Assembly: GCF_013408175.1 (NCBI RefSeq)
Contig: NZ_JACBYW010000001.1
Span: forward strand, 1,240,001-1,304,000
Length of the DNA stretch: 64,000 bases
Direction: 5' to 3'
Source: Actinopolyspora biskrensis
GTDB lineage: Bacteria > Actinomycetota > Actinomycetes > Mycobacteriales > Pseudonocardiaceae
Shown one piece after another: positions 15,017 to 23,997 of the stretch. The position numbers and the translations under genes are program-made. Position 1 is the first letter of the stretch. Each line of letters opens with the position of its first letter. Under the pieces are notes generated by a model that was not told the origin of the DNA, searched no databases, and saw only the letters and a program-made list of their open reading frames with translations.

Positions 15017-16048
15017 TCACCTCTCGTGGACCCGATTCGCTTCCGGGGGGATCCGGACGGGTGAGTCCCCCCGCAGCGGGGGGCATCCGCGGGCGGAGAT
15101 GTTCTCCGCGGTGGGGGCGGTGGAGGAACGGGCCACTTCGATGGTCGTGTGATCGATGCCGAACTCCTCGTCGAGCAACCCGGTCAGTTGCCTGCGGACG
15201 TCGTCGGGATCGCTGTGGTCACCTACGACCACGTGGGCGGACAGAGCGGGGAAGCCTGAAGCGACCTCCCAGACGTGCAGGTCGCCGATCCCGGTGACTC
15301 TCGACTCGGAGAGCAGCGTGGCACGGATCCGCTCCGGGTCCATGCCGCGTGGCGCCGCCTGCAGAAGCACCCGGGTGGACTCGCCGATCAGCCCGGCGCC
15401 GGACTTGAGCATCAGGGCGGCGACGACGAGGGCGGCCAGCCCGTCGGCGCGCATGAAGCCCGTGGTCAGGACGAGAAGCCCGGAGACGGTGGTGCCGATG
15501 AAGGCGTAGAGGTCGTTGAGTACGTGCTGGAAGGCACCTTCCACGTTGAGGCTGTCGCGGTTGGCCTTCGCCAGTGTCCAGGTCGCCAGCAGGTTGGCCA
15601 CGATTCCCGTGCAGCCCACGATCAGCACTGTGGCGCCACCGACCTCCGGCGGGTCGATCAGTCGATGGATGCCCTCGTAACCGAGGTAGCCTCCCAGGCC
15701 GGTGAGCGTCAGGCCGTTGATCGAGGCAGCGAGGGTTCCCGAGCGTTTGAGGCCGAAGGTGTAGGAGCCGAAGCTGCTCCACGTGCTCAGGGTCATGGCG
15801 ATCAGCGCGAAGGCGATCGAGGCCGTGTCGGTGAGCATGTGCGCGGCGTCCGACAGCAGCGCCAGTGAGTTGGCCAGCACCGCCGCGACGGTTTCACCGA
15901 TCATGAAGCCGCCGAGCAGGACCAGGGCGAGGACCAGCTTCTTCTTGTCCGCGTCCGGCTTCACTCCGTGGCCGTGATCGTGCTTTCCGTGGTGCTCCGC
16001 GCCCCGGGGGCCGAGCCTCGCTCGCGCACTGCCCGCTCTCCAATGCAT
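15017..16048 (-). CDS. Cation diffusion facilitator (Zn2+/Cd2+ exporter)
   Basis: This 343-residue CDF antiporter exports divalent metals across the plasma membrane. It has a His-rich N-terminal tail (EHHGKHDHGHGVK), six membrane helices with the TM2 metal site LLSDAAHMLTD and the TM5 site HVLNDLYA, and a C-terminal cytoplasmic domain (DLHVWEVASGFPALSAHVVV). ATG 16048 is chosen; GTG 16054 and TTG 16051 are also in frame, and with no Shine-Dalgarno the mRNA may be leaderless. It is divergent from a CzrA-type zinc regulator whose operator lies in between, so zinc is the likely substrate. Confidence 0.92.
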   Translation of the reverse strand: MHWRAGSARARLGPRGAEHHGKHDHGHGVKPDADKKKLVLALVLLGGFMIGETVAAVLANSLALLSDAAHMLTDTASIAFALIAMTLSTWSSFGSYTFGLKRSGTLAASINGLTLTGLGGYLGYEGIHRLIDPPEVGGATVLIVGCTGIVANLLATWTLAKANRDSLNVEGAFQHVLNDLYAFIGTTVSGLLVLTTGFMRADGLAALVVAALMLKSGAGLIGESTRVLLQAAPRGMDPERIRATLLSESRVTGIGDLHVWEVASGFPALSAHVVVGDHSDPDDVRRQLTGLLDEEFGIDHTTIEVARSSTAPTAENISARGCPPLRGDSPVRIPPEANRVHER

Positions 16049-16088
16049 CAACACTTGCGCATTTACTTAAAGGTGAATCTATAAATAG

Positions 16089-16104
16089 TTGCGTATTCGT
16101 GCAA
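16089..16104. promoter_or_regulatory. Candidate ArsR/CzrA operator
   Basis: TTGC-N8-GCAA (16089-16092 and 16101-16104) forms an inverted repeat in the AT-rich divergent promoter region. A related half-site TTGCGCA lies at 16055-16061 next to the CDF start. Placement fits repression of both genes by the neighbouring regulator. Confidence 0.55.
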
Positions 16105-16151
16105 GTAGTAGGCTGTTCGGGCAGCGTTTCGGAGTCGGGAGGAGGTAACCG

Positions 16152-16532
16152 GTGCGCCCGACCGATCGTCCGGCTCAGTCGTCGAAGCCCGCGTTCCGGC
16201 TGCGTCATCCGGACCGCGTGTCCGAGGCGAGTGCCGCCCTGCCCGACGAATCGACCGTCTTCCGGGTGACGCGGGCCCTGCATCTGCTCGGTGAAGCGGC
16301 TCGGTTGCGCATCGTCATCGCGTTGTTGGCCGCGACCGAGTTGTCGGTCAACGATCTGGCCGCGACCATCGGCCTCTCCGAGGCGGCCACCTCGCAGCAT
16401 CTGCGGCTGCTGCGTTCGGAGTCCATGGTCCGGACGCGGCGCGAGGGGCGCACGATCTACTACGCGCTCGACGACGACCACGTGCGTGAGCTCGTCGAGC
16501 TGGTGCTGGCTCACGACGATCACCGGGACTGA
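16152..16532 (+). CDS. ArsR-family metal sensor, CzrA-type
   Basis: This 126-residue winged-helix repressor has its recognition region in LSVNDLAATIGLSEAATSQH and a wing at RTRREGRTIYYAL. The C-terminal helix carries D108-x-H110-x10-H121-x2-H124, which is exactly the alpha-5 zinc site of CzrA/SmtB-type sensors (residues shared across the dimer). Zn2+ (or Co2+) binding is therefore predicted to release DNA. GTG start with GGAGGT about 6 bases upstream. It is divergent from the CDF exporter. Confidence 0.9.
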   Translation: MRPTDRPAQSSKPAFRLRHPDRVSEASAALPDESTVFRVTRALHLLGEAARLRIVIALLAATELSVNDLAATIGLSEAATSQHLRLLRSESMVRTRREGRTIYYALDDDHVRELVELVLAHDDHRD

Positions 16533-16674
16533 TCCGCCGGGGCGACTTTTCCGGGGTGGGACGTGGCGACCCCGGGCGTGAGCGCCCGCGGCACGGCCTG
16601 TCGCCACTACCCCGGGAGGGTGTCCGTTCCGGCCGGCGGGAGGTCCCGCGACGGGAACCACCTCGTGCGTCGGA

Positions 16675-16692
16675 ACACCCCCCGGGGGGTAT
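16675..16692. promoter_or_regulatory. CsoR operator upstream of csoR
   Basis: ACACCCCCCGGGGGGTAT is an almost perfect palindrome (core ACCCCCC/GGGGGGT). CsoR sites are GC-rich palindromes of the type TACCCC-N-GGGGTA. It lies about 100 bp before the csoR start and fits autoregulation. Confidence 0.65.
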
Positions 16693-16786
16693 CGGAAGGA
16701 AGCTCGGTCGTCTCGTCGTGTCTTCCGGGGTTACGGGTAGGGGGTAGTGTGGACGCGGACGGCCAAGTAGGCGATGGGAGTGTGCT

Positions 16787-17068
16787 GTGCGCGGATACAC
16801 GCAGGACAAGGAGGAATACCTCAAGCGGCTGCGACGCGTCGAGGGGCAGATCCGGGGACTGGCTCGCATGGTCGAGAACGACGAGTACTGCATCGACGTC
16901 CTGACGCAGATCTCGGCCGCGACGAAGGGGCTGCAGGCGGTTTCGCTCGGGCTGCTCGACGAGCACCTCAAGCACTGCGTCGCCGAAGCGCTGAGCGAGG
17001 GCGGTGAGGAGGCCGACGAGAAGGTCCGCGAGGCCAGTGACGCGATCGCACGGTTGGTGCGTTCGTGA
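16787..17068 (+). CDS. csoR: Copper-sensing repressor CsoR
   Basis: This 93-residue all-helical DUF156 protein has the Cu(I) ligand set C35 (EYCIDVL), H60 and C64 (DEHLKHCV) in the same spacing as M. tuberculosis CsoR, plus the helix-1 YLKRLRRVEGQIRGL stretch. Cu(I) binding releases DNA. GTG start with GGGAG 4 bases upstream. It precedes copA, and a site of the right form lies in the copA promoter. Confidence 0.93.
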   Translation: MRGYTQDKEEYLKRLRRVEGQIRGLARMVENDEYCIDVLTQISAATKGLQAVSLGLLDEHLKHCVAEALSEGGEEADEKVREASDAIARLVRS

Positions 17069-17491
17069 GTCGGGCCCCGCAGCCCTGTTCGTGACCGGCG
17101 ATGCTGGTGTTGCTTCACCGCGGGCCGAGCACGAACGGAGGTGTGCGCCGAAGCCTCGGAGTGCGGTGCAGCGAGCCGGAGGCCGCTGTCGAGGCGGCTG
17201 ATCTGTTGTTCGCGGTTCCGCGGCGCACCCTTCGGCAGCGGGTGCCGGAACCGCCCCGCGCGTTCCCCGCTCTCCTCCCGGAGGGGCGGAAGCCGTAACC
17301 GCCGGAAGTCGCGGGTTCGTCCGTGATGTGGCCGGATGGACCGCTTCGGGGTGCCGGAGCCTTTTTCCCTCCTGCGCTCGTGATTCCTGTTTCCAGGGTC
17401 GGGGTTCGCCCGGAACCCGGTGCTGACCGCGTACGGGTGCGGTCGCCGCTGTTTCCCGGAACGATGTCGATCGGAGCGGTGGTGCAGCAGT
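17069..17491. other. Intergenic region, no gene recognised
   Basis: About 420 bases lie between csoR and the copA promoter. Short open frames exist but have no ribosome-binding site or motif that I trust. No RNA gene is visible. Confidence 0.5.
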
Positions 17492-17519
17492 TTGACACGG
17501 TACCCCCGTAGGGTATAAT
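17492..17519 (+). promoter_or_regulatory. Consensus sigma-70-type promoter of copA with CsoR site in spacer
   Basis: TTGACA (17492-17497) and TATAAT (17514-17519) match both hexamers exactly, with a 16-bp spacer. The spacer and -10 contain TACCC-N5-GGGTA (17501-17515), a CsoR-like palindrome. RNA polymerase and CsoR would compete here, giving tight copper induction. The start codon is about 180 bases downstream, so a long 5' leader is implied. Confidence 0.8.
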
Positions 17520-17701
17520 TTTGGATCGCGAGGTTCGGGTGGGCCTTACTCGTCGATGCCGAGCGGAAGGACCCTAGAGCGCCACTACCGGGTGACCGTG
17601 TGACTGGAGCCCGCACGAGGGGTGCTCTTCGCCCGCGCGGCTCCGTGGCGCGGAGTGCTGCTCGCCCGTGGGCGGGAATCCGGCAGGAAGGGATTGGAAG
17701 G

Positions 17702-20041
17702 ATGAGCACCGACCAGCAGGACACGCGGCCCTCCGGGACGACGGCGGAGGTGGAACTGTCCATAGGCGGGATGACCTGTGCCTCGTGCGCCTCGCGGGTC
17801 GAGCGCAAGCTCAACAAGCTCGACGGGGTGGCGGCGACGGTCAATTACGCGACCGAGAAGGCCAAGGTGCAGTACCCCCCAGGGGTCGAAACGGACGACC
17901 TGGTCAGGACCGTGGAGTCGGCGGGATACAGCGCCGCGACGCCGGAGAGCGCGCGCGGGGGGGACGCCACTCCCGAGGGCGGGGGAGACGAGGGCGGCGC
18001 CGAGCTTCAGCTGCTGCGTCAGCGACTGGTCGTTTCCGCGCTGCTTTCCGTGCCGGTCATCGCGATGGCGATGGTTCCGGTTCTCCAGTTCACCTACTGG
18101 CAGTGGATCTCGTTGACCCTGGCCGCTCCGGTGCTGGTGTGGGGAGCCCTGCCGTTCCACAGGGCCGCCTGGACCAATCTGCGCCACGGGGCGGCCACGA
18201 TGGACACCCTGATCTCGATGGGCACCCTGGCGGCGTTCGGCTGGTCGCTGTACGCGTTGCTGTTCGGCGACGCGGGGGTTCCCGGCATGACCCACGCGTT
18301 CGAGCTGTCCGTGGAACGGACGGACGGGAGCAGCTCGATATATCTGGAGGTGGCCGCCGGAGTCACCACGTTCATCCTGGCGGGCAGGTACTTCGAGTCC
18401 CGGTCCAAGCGCCGCTCGGGGGACGCGCTGCGGGCGCTGTTGGAGCTGGGGGCCAAGGAAGTGGCCGTCCTGCGTGAAGGACGAGAACAGCGTGTTCCGA
18501 CGGGGGAACTGCGCGTGGACGACCTCTTCGTCGTCCGCCCGGGGGAGAAGATCGCCACCGACGGCGTCGTCACCGAGGGAACCTCGGCGGTCGACGCGAG
18601 CATGCTGACGGGCGAGTCCGTTCCGGTCGAGGTCGGTCCCGGGGACACGGTGGTGGGAGCGACCGTCAACGCGGGCGGCAGGCTGGTCGTGCGGGCCACC
18701 AGGGTCGGTTCCGACACCCAGCTTTCCCAGATGGCGAAGCTGGTCGAGGAGGCTCAGACGGGCAAGGCCCGGGTCCAGCGGCTCGCCGACCGGGTGTCCG
18801 GCGTCTTCGTGCCGGTAGTGATCGCTCTCGCCCTGGGGACTCTCGGCTTCTGGCTGTGGAGCGGAAGTGGCGTCTCGGTGGCCTTCACGGCCGCCGTGGC
18901 CGTGCTGATCATAGCCTGCCCCTGTGCTCTCGGTCTTGCCACTCCGACGGCCCTGCTCGTGGGGACCGGCCGCGGTGCTCGGATGGGGATCCTGATCAAA
19001 GGACCCGAGGTGCTGGAATCCACCAAGAAGGTGGACACGGTCGTGCTGGACAAGACCGGAACCGTCACCACGGGGAGGATGGAACTCGTCGACGTTCGAA
19101 CGGCCGAGGGCGAGTCCGCGGACGAGGCTCTCACGCTGGCCGGGGCGCTGGAGAGCGGTTCGGAGCACCCGATCGCACGGGCCGTCGCCGAGCGGGCGGA
19201 GCAGCGGACGGGCTCACTGCCCGCGATCGAGGACTTCACCAACGTGGAGGGGCTCGGAGTGCGAGGGACCGTCGACGGGAAAGCGGTGTTGGTCGGTCGA
19301 GCGGAGCTGCTCGAGAAGTGGGACGTCTCGATTCCCGAGCCGCTCGCGGAAGCCAAGCTTGCCGCTGAGCGGGCCGGCAGCACGGCTGTTGTCGTGGCCT
19401 GGGAAGGCCGGGCCCGTGCCGTGCTGGTGATCGCCGACACCGTCAAGCCCACGGCCGCCGAAGCGGTCCGGGACATGCGCGAGCTCGGTCTGAAGCCCGT
19501 TCTGCTCACCGGGGACAACGAGGCTGTGGCCCGGACGATCGCCTCCCGGGTGGGCATCGACGAGGTCGTCGCCGAGGTCGTTCCGCAGGAGAAGGTGGAC
19601 GTCGTCGCACGGTTGCAGTCCGCGGGCGGTGTGGTCGCCATGGTCGGTGACGGCATCAACGACGCCGCCGCCCTGGCCCGGGCCGACCTCGGTCTGGCGA
19701 TGGGAACAGGTACCGATGTCGCCATCGAGGCCAGCGACATCACCCTGGTCCGGGGGGATCCGCGTGCCGCGGTGGACGCGATCAGGCTTTCCAGGAAGAC
19801 CCTCGGCACCATCAAGGGGAACCTGTTCTGGGCTTTCGCCTACAACGTCGCCGCGCTGCCCCTGGCCGCGGCGGGGATGCTCAACCCCATGATCGCCGGC
19901 GCGGCCATGGCGTTCAGCTCGGTGTTCGTGGTCAGCAACAGCCTGCGGCTGCGTGGTTTCCGCAGCACCGCGCGGGGAACGAAGCTCGAGAGCGTTCCCG
20001 CGCCGAGCTCCACGGCCGGAGCCGAACGGGTGGCGGGGTGA
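17702..20041 (+). CDS. copA: Copper-exporting P1B-type ATPase
   Basis: This 779-residue ATPase pumps Cu(I) out of the cytosol. In order it has one N-terminal metal-binding domain with GGMTCASC (Cys26, Cys29), membrane helices, an actuator domain with TGES, the ion-site helix with CPC (about residue 405), the phosphorylation motif DKTGTVT (about 450), the SEHP motif, the nucleotide domain and [17 protein letters not shown] 17702 is chosen because GGAAGGG lies 9 bases upstream; an in-frame GTG at 17600 would add 34 residues. It is controlled by the CsoR-type promoter upstream. Confidence 0.95.
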   Translation: MSTDQQDTRPSGTTAEVELSIGGMTCASCASRVERKLNKLDGVAATVNYATEKAKVQYPPGVETDDLVRTVESAGYSAATPESARGGDATPEGGGDEGGAELQLLRQRLVVSALLSVPVIAMAMVPVLQFTYWQWISLTLAAPVLVWGALPFHRAAWTNLRHGAATMDTLISMGTLAAFGWSLYALLFGDAGVPGMTHAFELSVERTDGSSSIYLEVAAGVTTFILAGRYFESRSKRRSGDALRALLELGAKEVAVLREGREQRVPTGELRVDDLFVVRPGEKIATDGVVTEGTSAVDASMLTGESVPVEVGPGDTVVGATVNAGGRLVVRATRVGSDTQLSQMAKLVEEAQTGKARVQRLADRVSGVFVPVVIALALGTLGFWLWSGSGVSVAFTAAVAVLIIACPCALGLATPTALLVGTGRGARMGILIKGPEVLESTKKVDTVVLDKTGTVTTGRMELVDVRTAEGESADEALTLAGALESGSEHPIARAVAERAEQRTGSLPAIEDFTNVEGLGVRGTVDGKAVLVGRAELLEKWDVSIPEPLAEAKLAAERAGSTAVVVAWEGRARAVLVIADTVKPTAAEAVRDMRELGLKPVLLTGDNEAVARTIASRVGIDEVVAEVVPQEKVDVVARLQSAGGVVAMVGDGINDAAALARADLGLAMGTGTDVAIEASDITLVRGDPRAAVDAIRLSRKTLGTIKGNLFWAFAYNVAALPLAAAGMLNPMIAGAAMAFSSVFVVSNSLRLRGFRSTARGTKLESVPAPSSTAGAERVAG

Positions 20042-20093
20042 GCTCTCCGCGGGGCGCGGCGCTCCGGACCGAGCTTCCCGACCACCTCGCGGG

Positions 20094-20125
20094 ACCTCCC
20101 GGTGGGGCGAACCCTGCCGGGAGGT
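20094..20125. terminator. Hairpin between copA and adenosine deaminase (convergent)
   Basis: A perfect 9-bp stem, ACCTCCCGG (20094-20102) with CCGGGAGGT (20117-20125), and a 14-nt loop lie between the two stop codons. It may serve both genes. Confidence 0.55.
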
Positions 20126-20160
20126 GCTTCCGTGCAAGTGCCCGTGCGGTTCGGAGGCGC

Positions 20161-21306
20161 TCAGTGCTGGCCGGAGGGCAGCGGTCCCACGGAGTCGTCG
20201 ACCTTGCCGAACAGGGATTCCGACCGCAGGGCGGCATAACCCGGCTTGATCACCTCGTTTATGAGGGCCAACCGCTGGTTGAAGGGCAGGAACGCCGACT
20301 TCATGGCGTTGACCGTGAACCACTGCAGGTCGTCCAGGGTGTAACCGAAGTGCTCGATGAGCTCGGTGAACTCCCGGCTCATGCTCGTCTGGCTGATCAG
20401 CCTGTTGTCGGTGTTGACGGTCACTCGGAAGTGTAGTTGCCGCAGCAACGCTATCGGGTGTTCGGCCAGGGAGCTCACCGTCGAGGTGTGCACGTTGGAA
20501 CGCGGGCACATCTCCAGCGGGATGCGCCGGTCCCGCACGAACGAGGCGAGACGTCCGAGTCGTGCCTGGCCGTTCTCGTCGAAAGTGATGTCGTCGAGGA
20601 TGCGCACCCCGTGCCCCAGGCGGGCGGCACCGCAGTACTGGATGGCCTCCCAGATGGACGGAATACCGAAGCCCTCGCCGGCGTGGATGGTGAAGTGGAA
20701 GTTCTCCCTGCGCAGGTATTCGAAGGCTTCCAGCGACTGGGTCGGTGGGTGACCGGCTTCGGGGCCGGCTATGTCGAACCCGACCACTCCCGCGTCCCGG
20801 TAGCGTACGGACAGGCGCGCTATTTCGGAGGAACGGGACTCCTGCCGCATCGCGCACAGCAGCAGCCCGACCCGAATGCGGTGTCCCGCCGCGGCCGCTC
20901 GGTCGGTGCCCTGCCGAAAGCCCTCCAGGATCGCCTCGACCACCTCGTCGAGTTCCAAGCCGCCCTGGGTGCTCAGCTCGGGAGCGTAGCGCACCTCGGC
21001 GTAGACCACCCCGTCGGCGGCCAGGTCCTCGGCGCATTCGGCGGCCACCCTGGTCAGCGCGTCCGAGGTCTGCAGCACACCGACCGTGTGCGCGAAACGT
21101 TCCAGGTACTCCTCCAGGGAGTCCGCTTCGGTGGCCGCGGCGAACCACTTCTCGAGCTCCTGCGGGTCCGTCGTCGGCAGGTTCCGGTAACCGGTCCGCT
21201 CGGCGAGCTCCACGACGGTGCGCGAGCGGACTCCGCCGTCGAGGTGGTCGTGGAGCAGTACTTTCGGGGCCTGCTCGATCTGTTCCTTCGTCGGTGCTGT
21301 CGCCAT
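20161..21306 (-). CDS. add: Adenosine deaminase
   Basis: This 381-residue TIM-barrel metal hydrolase deaminates adenosine to inosine in purine salvage. Zinc and catalytic residues are visible: HDHLDGG (the family usually reads HxHLDG), HAGEGFG (His and catalytic Glu), LGHGVRI and the late VNTDNR (the family has SxDDP/NTDNR types). ATG at 21306 preceded by AGGAGGT. It is divergent from a GntR regulator, and TGTC-N-GACA sites lie between, so purine- or nucleoside-responsive control is plausible. It could also be an adenosine-deaminase-like aminodeaminase of other substrate. Confidence 0.9.
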   Translation of the reverse strand: MATAPTKEQIEQAPKVLLHDHLDGGVRSRTVVELAERTGYRNLPTTDPQELEKWFAAATEADSLEEYLERFAHTVGVLQTSDALTRVAAECAEDLAADGVVYAEVRYAPELSTQGGLELDEVVEAILEGFRQGTDRAAAAGHRIRVGLLLCAMRQESRSSEIARLSVRYRDAGVVGFDIAGPEAGHPPTQSLEAFEYLRRENFHFTIHAGEGFGIPSIWEAIQYCGAARLGHGVRILDDITFDENGQARLGRLASFVRDRRIPLEMCPRSNVHTSTVSSLAEHPIALLRQLHFRVTVNTDNRLISQTSMSREFTELIEHFGYTLDDLQWFTVNAMKSAFLPFNQRLALINEVIKPGYAALRSESLFGKVDDSVGPLPSGQH

Positions 21307-21334
21307 CAAGGGCGGTACCTCCTAGCAGGACTGT

Positions 21335-21378
21335 GTTGTCCCGGGTTGCCCCGGTTGTTGTCCCGGGTTGCCCCGGTT
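21335..21378. repeat. 22-bp tandem duplication
   Basis: Two exact head-to-tail copies (21335-21356 and 21357-21378) each starting GTTGTCCCGGG lie in the 5' region of the adenosine deaminase gene, about 30 bases before its start codon. Confidence 0.9.
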
Positions 21379-21555
21379 CGCGGGGTGACTGCTCCGGGGG
21401 AACTCCTACGGGCTCCGGACAGCGGACGCCCTCCTCGAGTAGCGGCCTACGAGGAGCCGGGGAGTCCGCACCCGTCGTCGGCACGGGAGACCCCGCGGTC
21501 ACTCGGTTCCGTCCGGGTCCGGTGTACTCCGGAGCGGACAAGAGCGATGCGGTGC

Positions 21556-21564
21556 TGTCAGACA
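21556..21564. promoter_or_regulatory. Operator-like site 1 (TGTCAGACA)
   Basis: A perfect 9-bp palindrome TGTC-A-GACA, matching the core of site 2 139 bases away. It lies on the add side of the divergent region and is a candidate binding site for the adjacent GntR regulator. Confidence 0.5.
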
Positions 21565-21694
21565 AGTTTGATTTGAGTGGAGTGTCTACACAACACGTTC
21601 CCCGTTCGTCAAGCGACACGCCCGACCTCGTTCAAGCATATACCACTCCGCTCGAGCGCGGAGCAGTTTGACTGCGACGATCATCGGGGGTAGC

Positions 21695-21705
21695 TTGTCT
21701 GACAA
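21695..21705. promoter_or_regulatory. Operator-like site 2 (TTGTCTGACAA)
   Basis: A perfect 11-bp palindrome TTGTC-T-GACAA placed 19 bases before the GTG of the GntR gene. It shares the core TGTC-N-GACA with site 1 and fits autoregulation. Confidence 0.6.
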
Positions 21706-21723
21706 CGATTGTGAGCGAGGTGC

Positions 21724-22467
21724 GTGGTGCCGGAGAACCGAACGCGACGCAGACCGTCGGTGGATCTCTACGAACGCATCGTCGAGGGCATTCGCTCCGG
21801 GGAGTACCCACCCGGCTCGACGCTGCCTTCCGAACCCACGCTCGCAGCTGAGCTGGGGGTCAGCCGTCCCGCGCTGCGGGAGGCCCTGATCCTGCTGCAG
21901 GAGGACGGGGTCATCACGGTGCGCCGTGGAGTCGGCCGGACGGTGAGCACCAGCACCCCGCGCAGGGGGTTCGAACGCCTGACCCCGGTCGAGAACCTGT
22001 TCCCGGGGCGGACGCGGGTGCGTGCGCTCGCCCGGTCCTTCGAGGAACCGACCGATTTCGTGCTGCAGCACCTTCCCGTCCCCGCGAACAGCGAGATCCG
22101 GTTCTGGGAAAGCGTCGTCGACGTGGACGACTGGCCGGGGTGCCTGGTCCAGGAGTGGACGCTGCCGGACGAGGTCCTCGCCCGCGTCCACGCGGCGTTG
22201 CCGGAAGTGTTGGAAACGGCTGCCGCGCAGCCGCGAACCATGCTGGCCGTGCTGAGCGAGCGCCAGTACGACCTGCCGTTGCGTGGTTCGAGCGGTGTGA
22301 CGGCCACCGTGCTCGGAAAGCAGCGCGGAGAGGTCTTCGAGCGTCCCTCGGACACTCCGGTGGTGCTGATCACTCAGGTGGTCAGCGCGGAGAACACCCC
22401 GTTGCTCGTCGGAAAGTACGTGCTCCCGAGCGGTGCTCCCGCGGTGCAGTTGTTGCAGTCCCGCTGA
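21724..22467 (+). CDS. GntR-family regulator with UTRA effector domain
   Basis: This 247-residue regulator has an N-terminal winged helix (about 14-75) with LYERIVEGIRSGEYPPGSTL, PSEPTLAAELGVSRPALREA and the wing VRRGVGRTV, then an HutC-like UTRA ligand domain (about 90-245). UTRA domains bind small metabolites such as sugar phosphates or imidazoles. The start is GTG 21724 or the next GTG at 21727. Because it is divergent from adenosine deaminase and the sites in between are alike, it probably controls that gene and itself; the ligand is unknown. Confidence 0.85.
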   Translation: MVPENRTRRRPSVDLYERIVEGIRSGEYPPGSTLPSEPTLAAELGVSRPALREALILLQEDGVITVRRGVGRTVSTSTPRRGFERLTPVENLFPGRTRVRALARSFEEPTDFVLQHLPVPANSEIRFWESVVDVDDWPGCLVQEWTLPDEVLARVHAALPEVLETAAAQPRTMLAVLSERQYDLPLRGSSGVTATVLGKQRGEVFERPSDTPVVLITQVVSAENTPLLVGKYVLPSGAPAVQLLQSR

Positions 22468-22524
22468 GCGCGGCGACCGGGCTTCCAGCAGGACGTGCGG
22501 CCTCGCCGGGGGCATACTCGGCAC

Positions 22525-22701
22525 ATGGACTCCACACGGGACAGCGGGGACACGGTCGAGGTGTGCGACCTGTGCGGGCTATCGGTAGATCGGGACAACG
22601 CCCGCTACGAACGGGTGGGCGGCTCCGAGGAGTCCGCTCCGGGGGACGTGCTCACCGCGTGCAGCGAGGATCACATGCGTCAACTGCGGGAAAGGCGGTG
22701 A
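22525..22701 (+). CDS. Small zinc-ribbon-like protein
   Basis: This 58-residue protein carries C-x2-C (VCDLCGLSV) and later C-x3-H (TACSEDHMRQL), a plausible single zinc-binding knuckle. Similar short proteins occur widely in actinomycetes with unknown function. ATG at 22525. It stands between the GntR gene and the DUF2267 gene. Confidence 0.65.
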   Translation: MDSTRDSGDTVEVCDLCGLSVDRDNARYERVGGSEESAPGDVLTACSEDHMRQLRERR

Positions 22702-22845
22702 ACGAGCACGTCCCGCCGTGCTCCGCCGTCCGGCTCGCCTCACCCGGACAGGGGCGGACACCGCCGGGCGGACGTCGGCGGAGGCGTCCGCGGGGACGCC
22801 GAGTGATGTGTCGTTGCCGCGTACCACGGAAGGAAGGGGGCGGCC

Positions 22846-23568
22846 ATGGTGGCGCGATACCAGGAGTTCGTGGACGGGGTGGTGGCTCGCGGGGAGCTGG
22901 ATTCCGCTGAGGAGGCGCGTGCGGGCACCATTCGCGTCGTCGAGGCCCTGGCCGAACGCGTGGGCGAACGGGAACGCGAGCTGCTGGCCGAACGGCTTCC
23001 GGGCAAGATCCGGGATTCGATACGTTGGGACGAGCGAACCGGGCACGGAGAGCCGGACACTTTCCTCGAGGACGTCGCCGTGCGGACCGAACGACCGGCC
23101 GAGCACACGCGTTACCTGGTCATGGCGGTTCTCTCCGAACTGACTTCGCAGGATTCCGAACTGGCCGAGTCCCTGAGCAACCGGCTGCCCGCGGAGGTCA
23201 CGGAGCTGTTCTCCTCCCCCGGTGGGCGACCTCCGCCGGAACGGGGAACGGCCGGTGTCGGCGATCGGCCCAGGCCGCTCGAGGCGGACGAGCTGGAACG
23301 GGCGTTGACGGGACTGGACGATTGGGCCGGGGACACCGGGCGAATCACTCGGACGGTCGTCCTCCCCAGCGACAGGTGGCCCCCGTTGCTGCGGCGCGTG
23401 GAAGCCGTTCAGCAGGAGCTGAGTCATCACGCCAAGGTGGACCGGGGCAGCAACGACGATCTGACCTTCTCGGTGCGCACCCGCTCGGTCGAGGCGGTGA
23501 CCGAACTGGACCTGGAGCTGGCCCGGCGCATCGACGAGGCGGTCGCTCAGGTCTCGTCCGGTGGATGA
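22846..23568 (+). CDS. DUF2267 fused to a pterin-carbinolamine-dehydratase-like domain
   Basis: This 240-residue protein has two parts. Residues 1-125 match the DUF2267 helical repeat: VVEALAERVGERERELLAER, then LPGKIRD, then a second copy with AVLSELTSQDSELAESLSN. Residues 150-238 resemble 4a-hydroxytetrahydrobiopterin dehydratase (LDDWAGDTGRITRTV, then ELSHHAKVD in place of the EKHNHHP active-site box, and DLELARRIDEAV at the end). The double His in SHHAKVD is retained, but other active-site residues are not clear. ATG 22846, GGAAGG upstream. A regulatory or moonlighting role is as likely as dehydration of a pterin. Confidence 0.72.
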   Translation: MVARYQEFVDGVVARGELDSAEEARAGTIRVVEALAERVGERERELLAERLPGKIRDSIRWDERTGHGEPDTFLEDVAVRTERPAEHTRYLVMAVLSELTSQDSELAESLSNRLPAEVTELFSSPGGRPPPERGTAGVGDRPRPLEADELERALTGLDDWAGDTGRITRTVVLPSDRWPPLLRRVEAVQQELSHHAKVDRGSNDDLTFSVRTRSVEAVTELDLELARRIDEAVAQVSSGG

Positions 23569-23997
23569 CTCCGGGCGGGCCTCGGTCCCCCGAACCGGTC
23601 CGCGGTGACCACCTGAGGGGTCCTTTCAGGATGGTTTTCTTGGCTGGAGTGCTCGGTCAGAGCGGAACGAGTTGCTCCGGTGCGTGAGGTGGATGCACAG
23701 CAGGGCGTCGCCTCCCGTGCAGGCAGGCAGCCGACCACCCGAGCAAGTCATTCTGCAAGGCCTCCTGAGTCAAGTAAGGGCCAGGGGAGAACCGAGGATT
23801 CCAACGGAGGGCCGGGGATCGGTGTGCCCGGGGCGATTCCGATCGGCAGGCGAAGGTCGGAGGCAGGTGCCAAGGTGTGCTGACGAGGCACTCACTCGGG
23901 TGCCTGGCAAGGCTGTGCCCGAAAGGCCGAAGTTCGGACAGCCGAACGAACGCACCCGACAACAGCACTGCCAGGACTCGTTCCGGAAGGGAAGATC
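23569..23997. other. Intergenic region of unusual composition
   Basis: These 429 bases are less GC-rich than the neighbourhood and have no supported gene. Small hairpins are visible (AGGCAC/GTGCCT near 23885-23910 and TTCGG/CCGAA near 23933). It could be a leader or the remnant of an element, but nothing identifies it. The ribosome-binding site GGAAGGGA for the VOC gene is at its end. Confidence 0.4.

Larger units (their letters stand above)
21379..21723. other. Divergent promoter region of add and the GntR gene
   Basis: This 345-base region has no gene. It contains the two TGTC-N-GACA sites described separately and an AT-richer segment around 21560-21680 that should hold promoters. Confidence 0.55.

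Noticed and set aside
23569-23997. Group II intron or IS remnant
   Set aside because: No reverse transcriptase, domain V or transposase motif can be identified.
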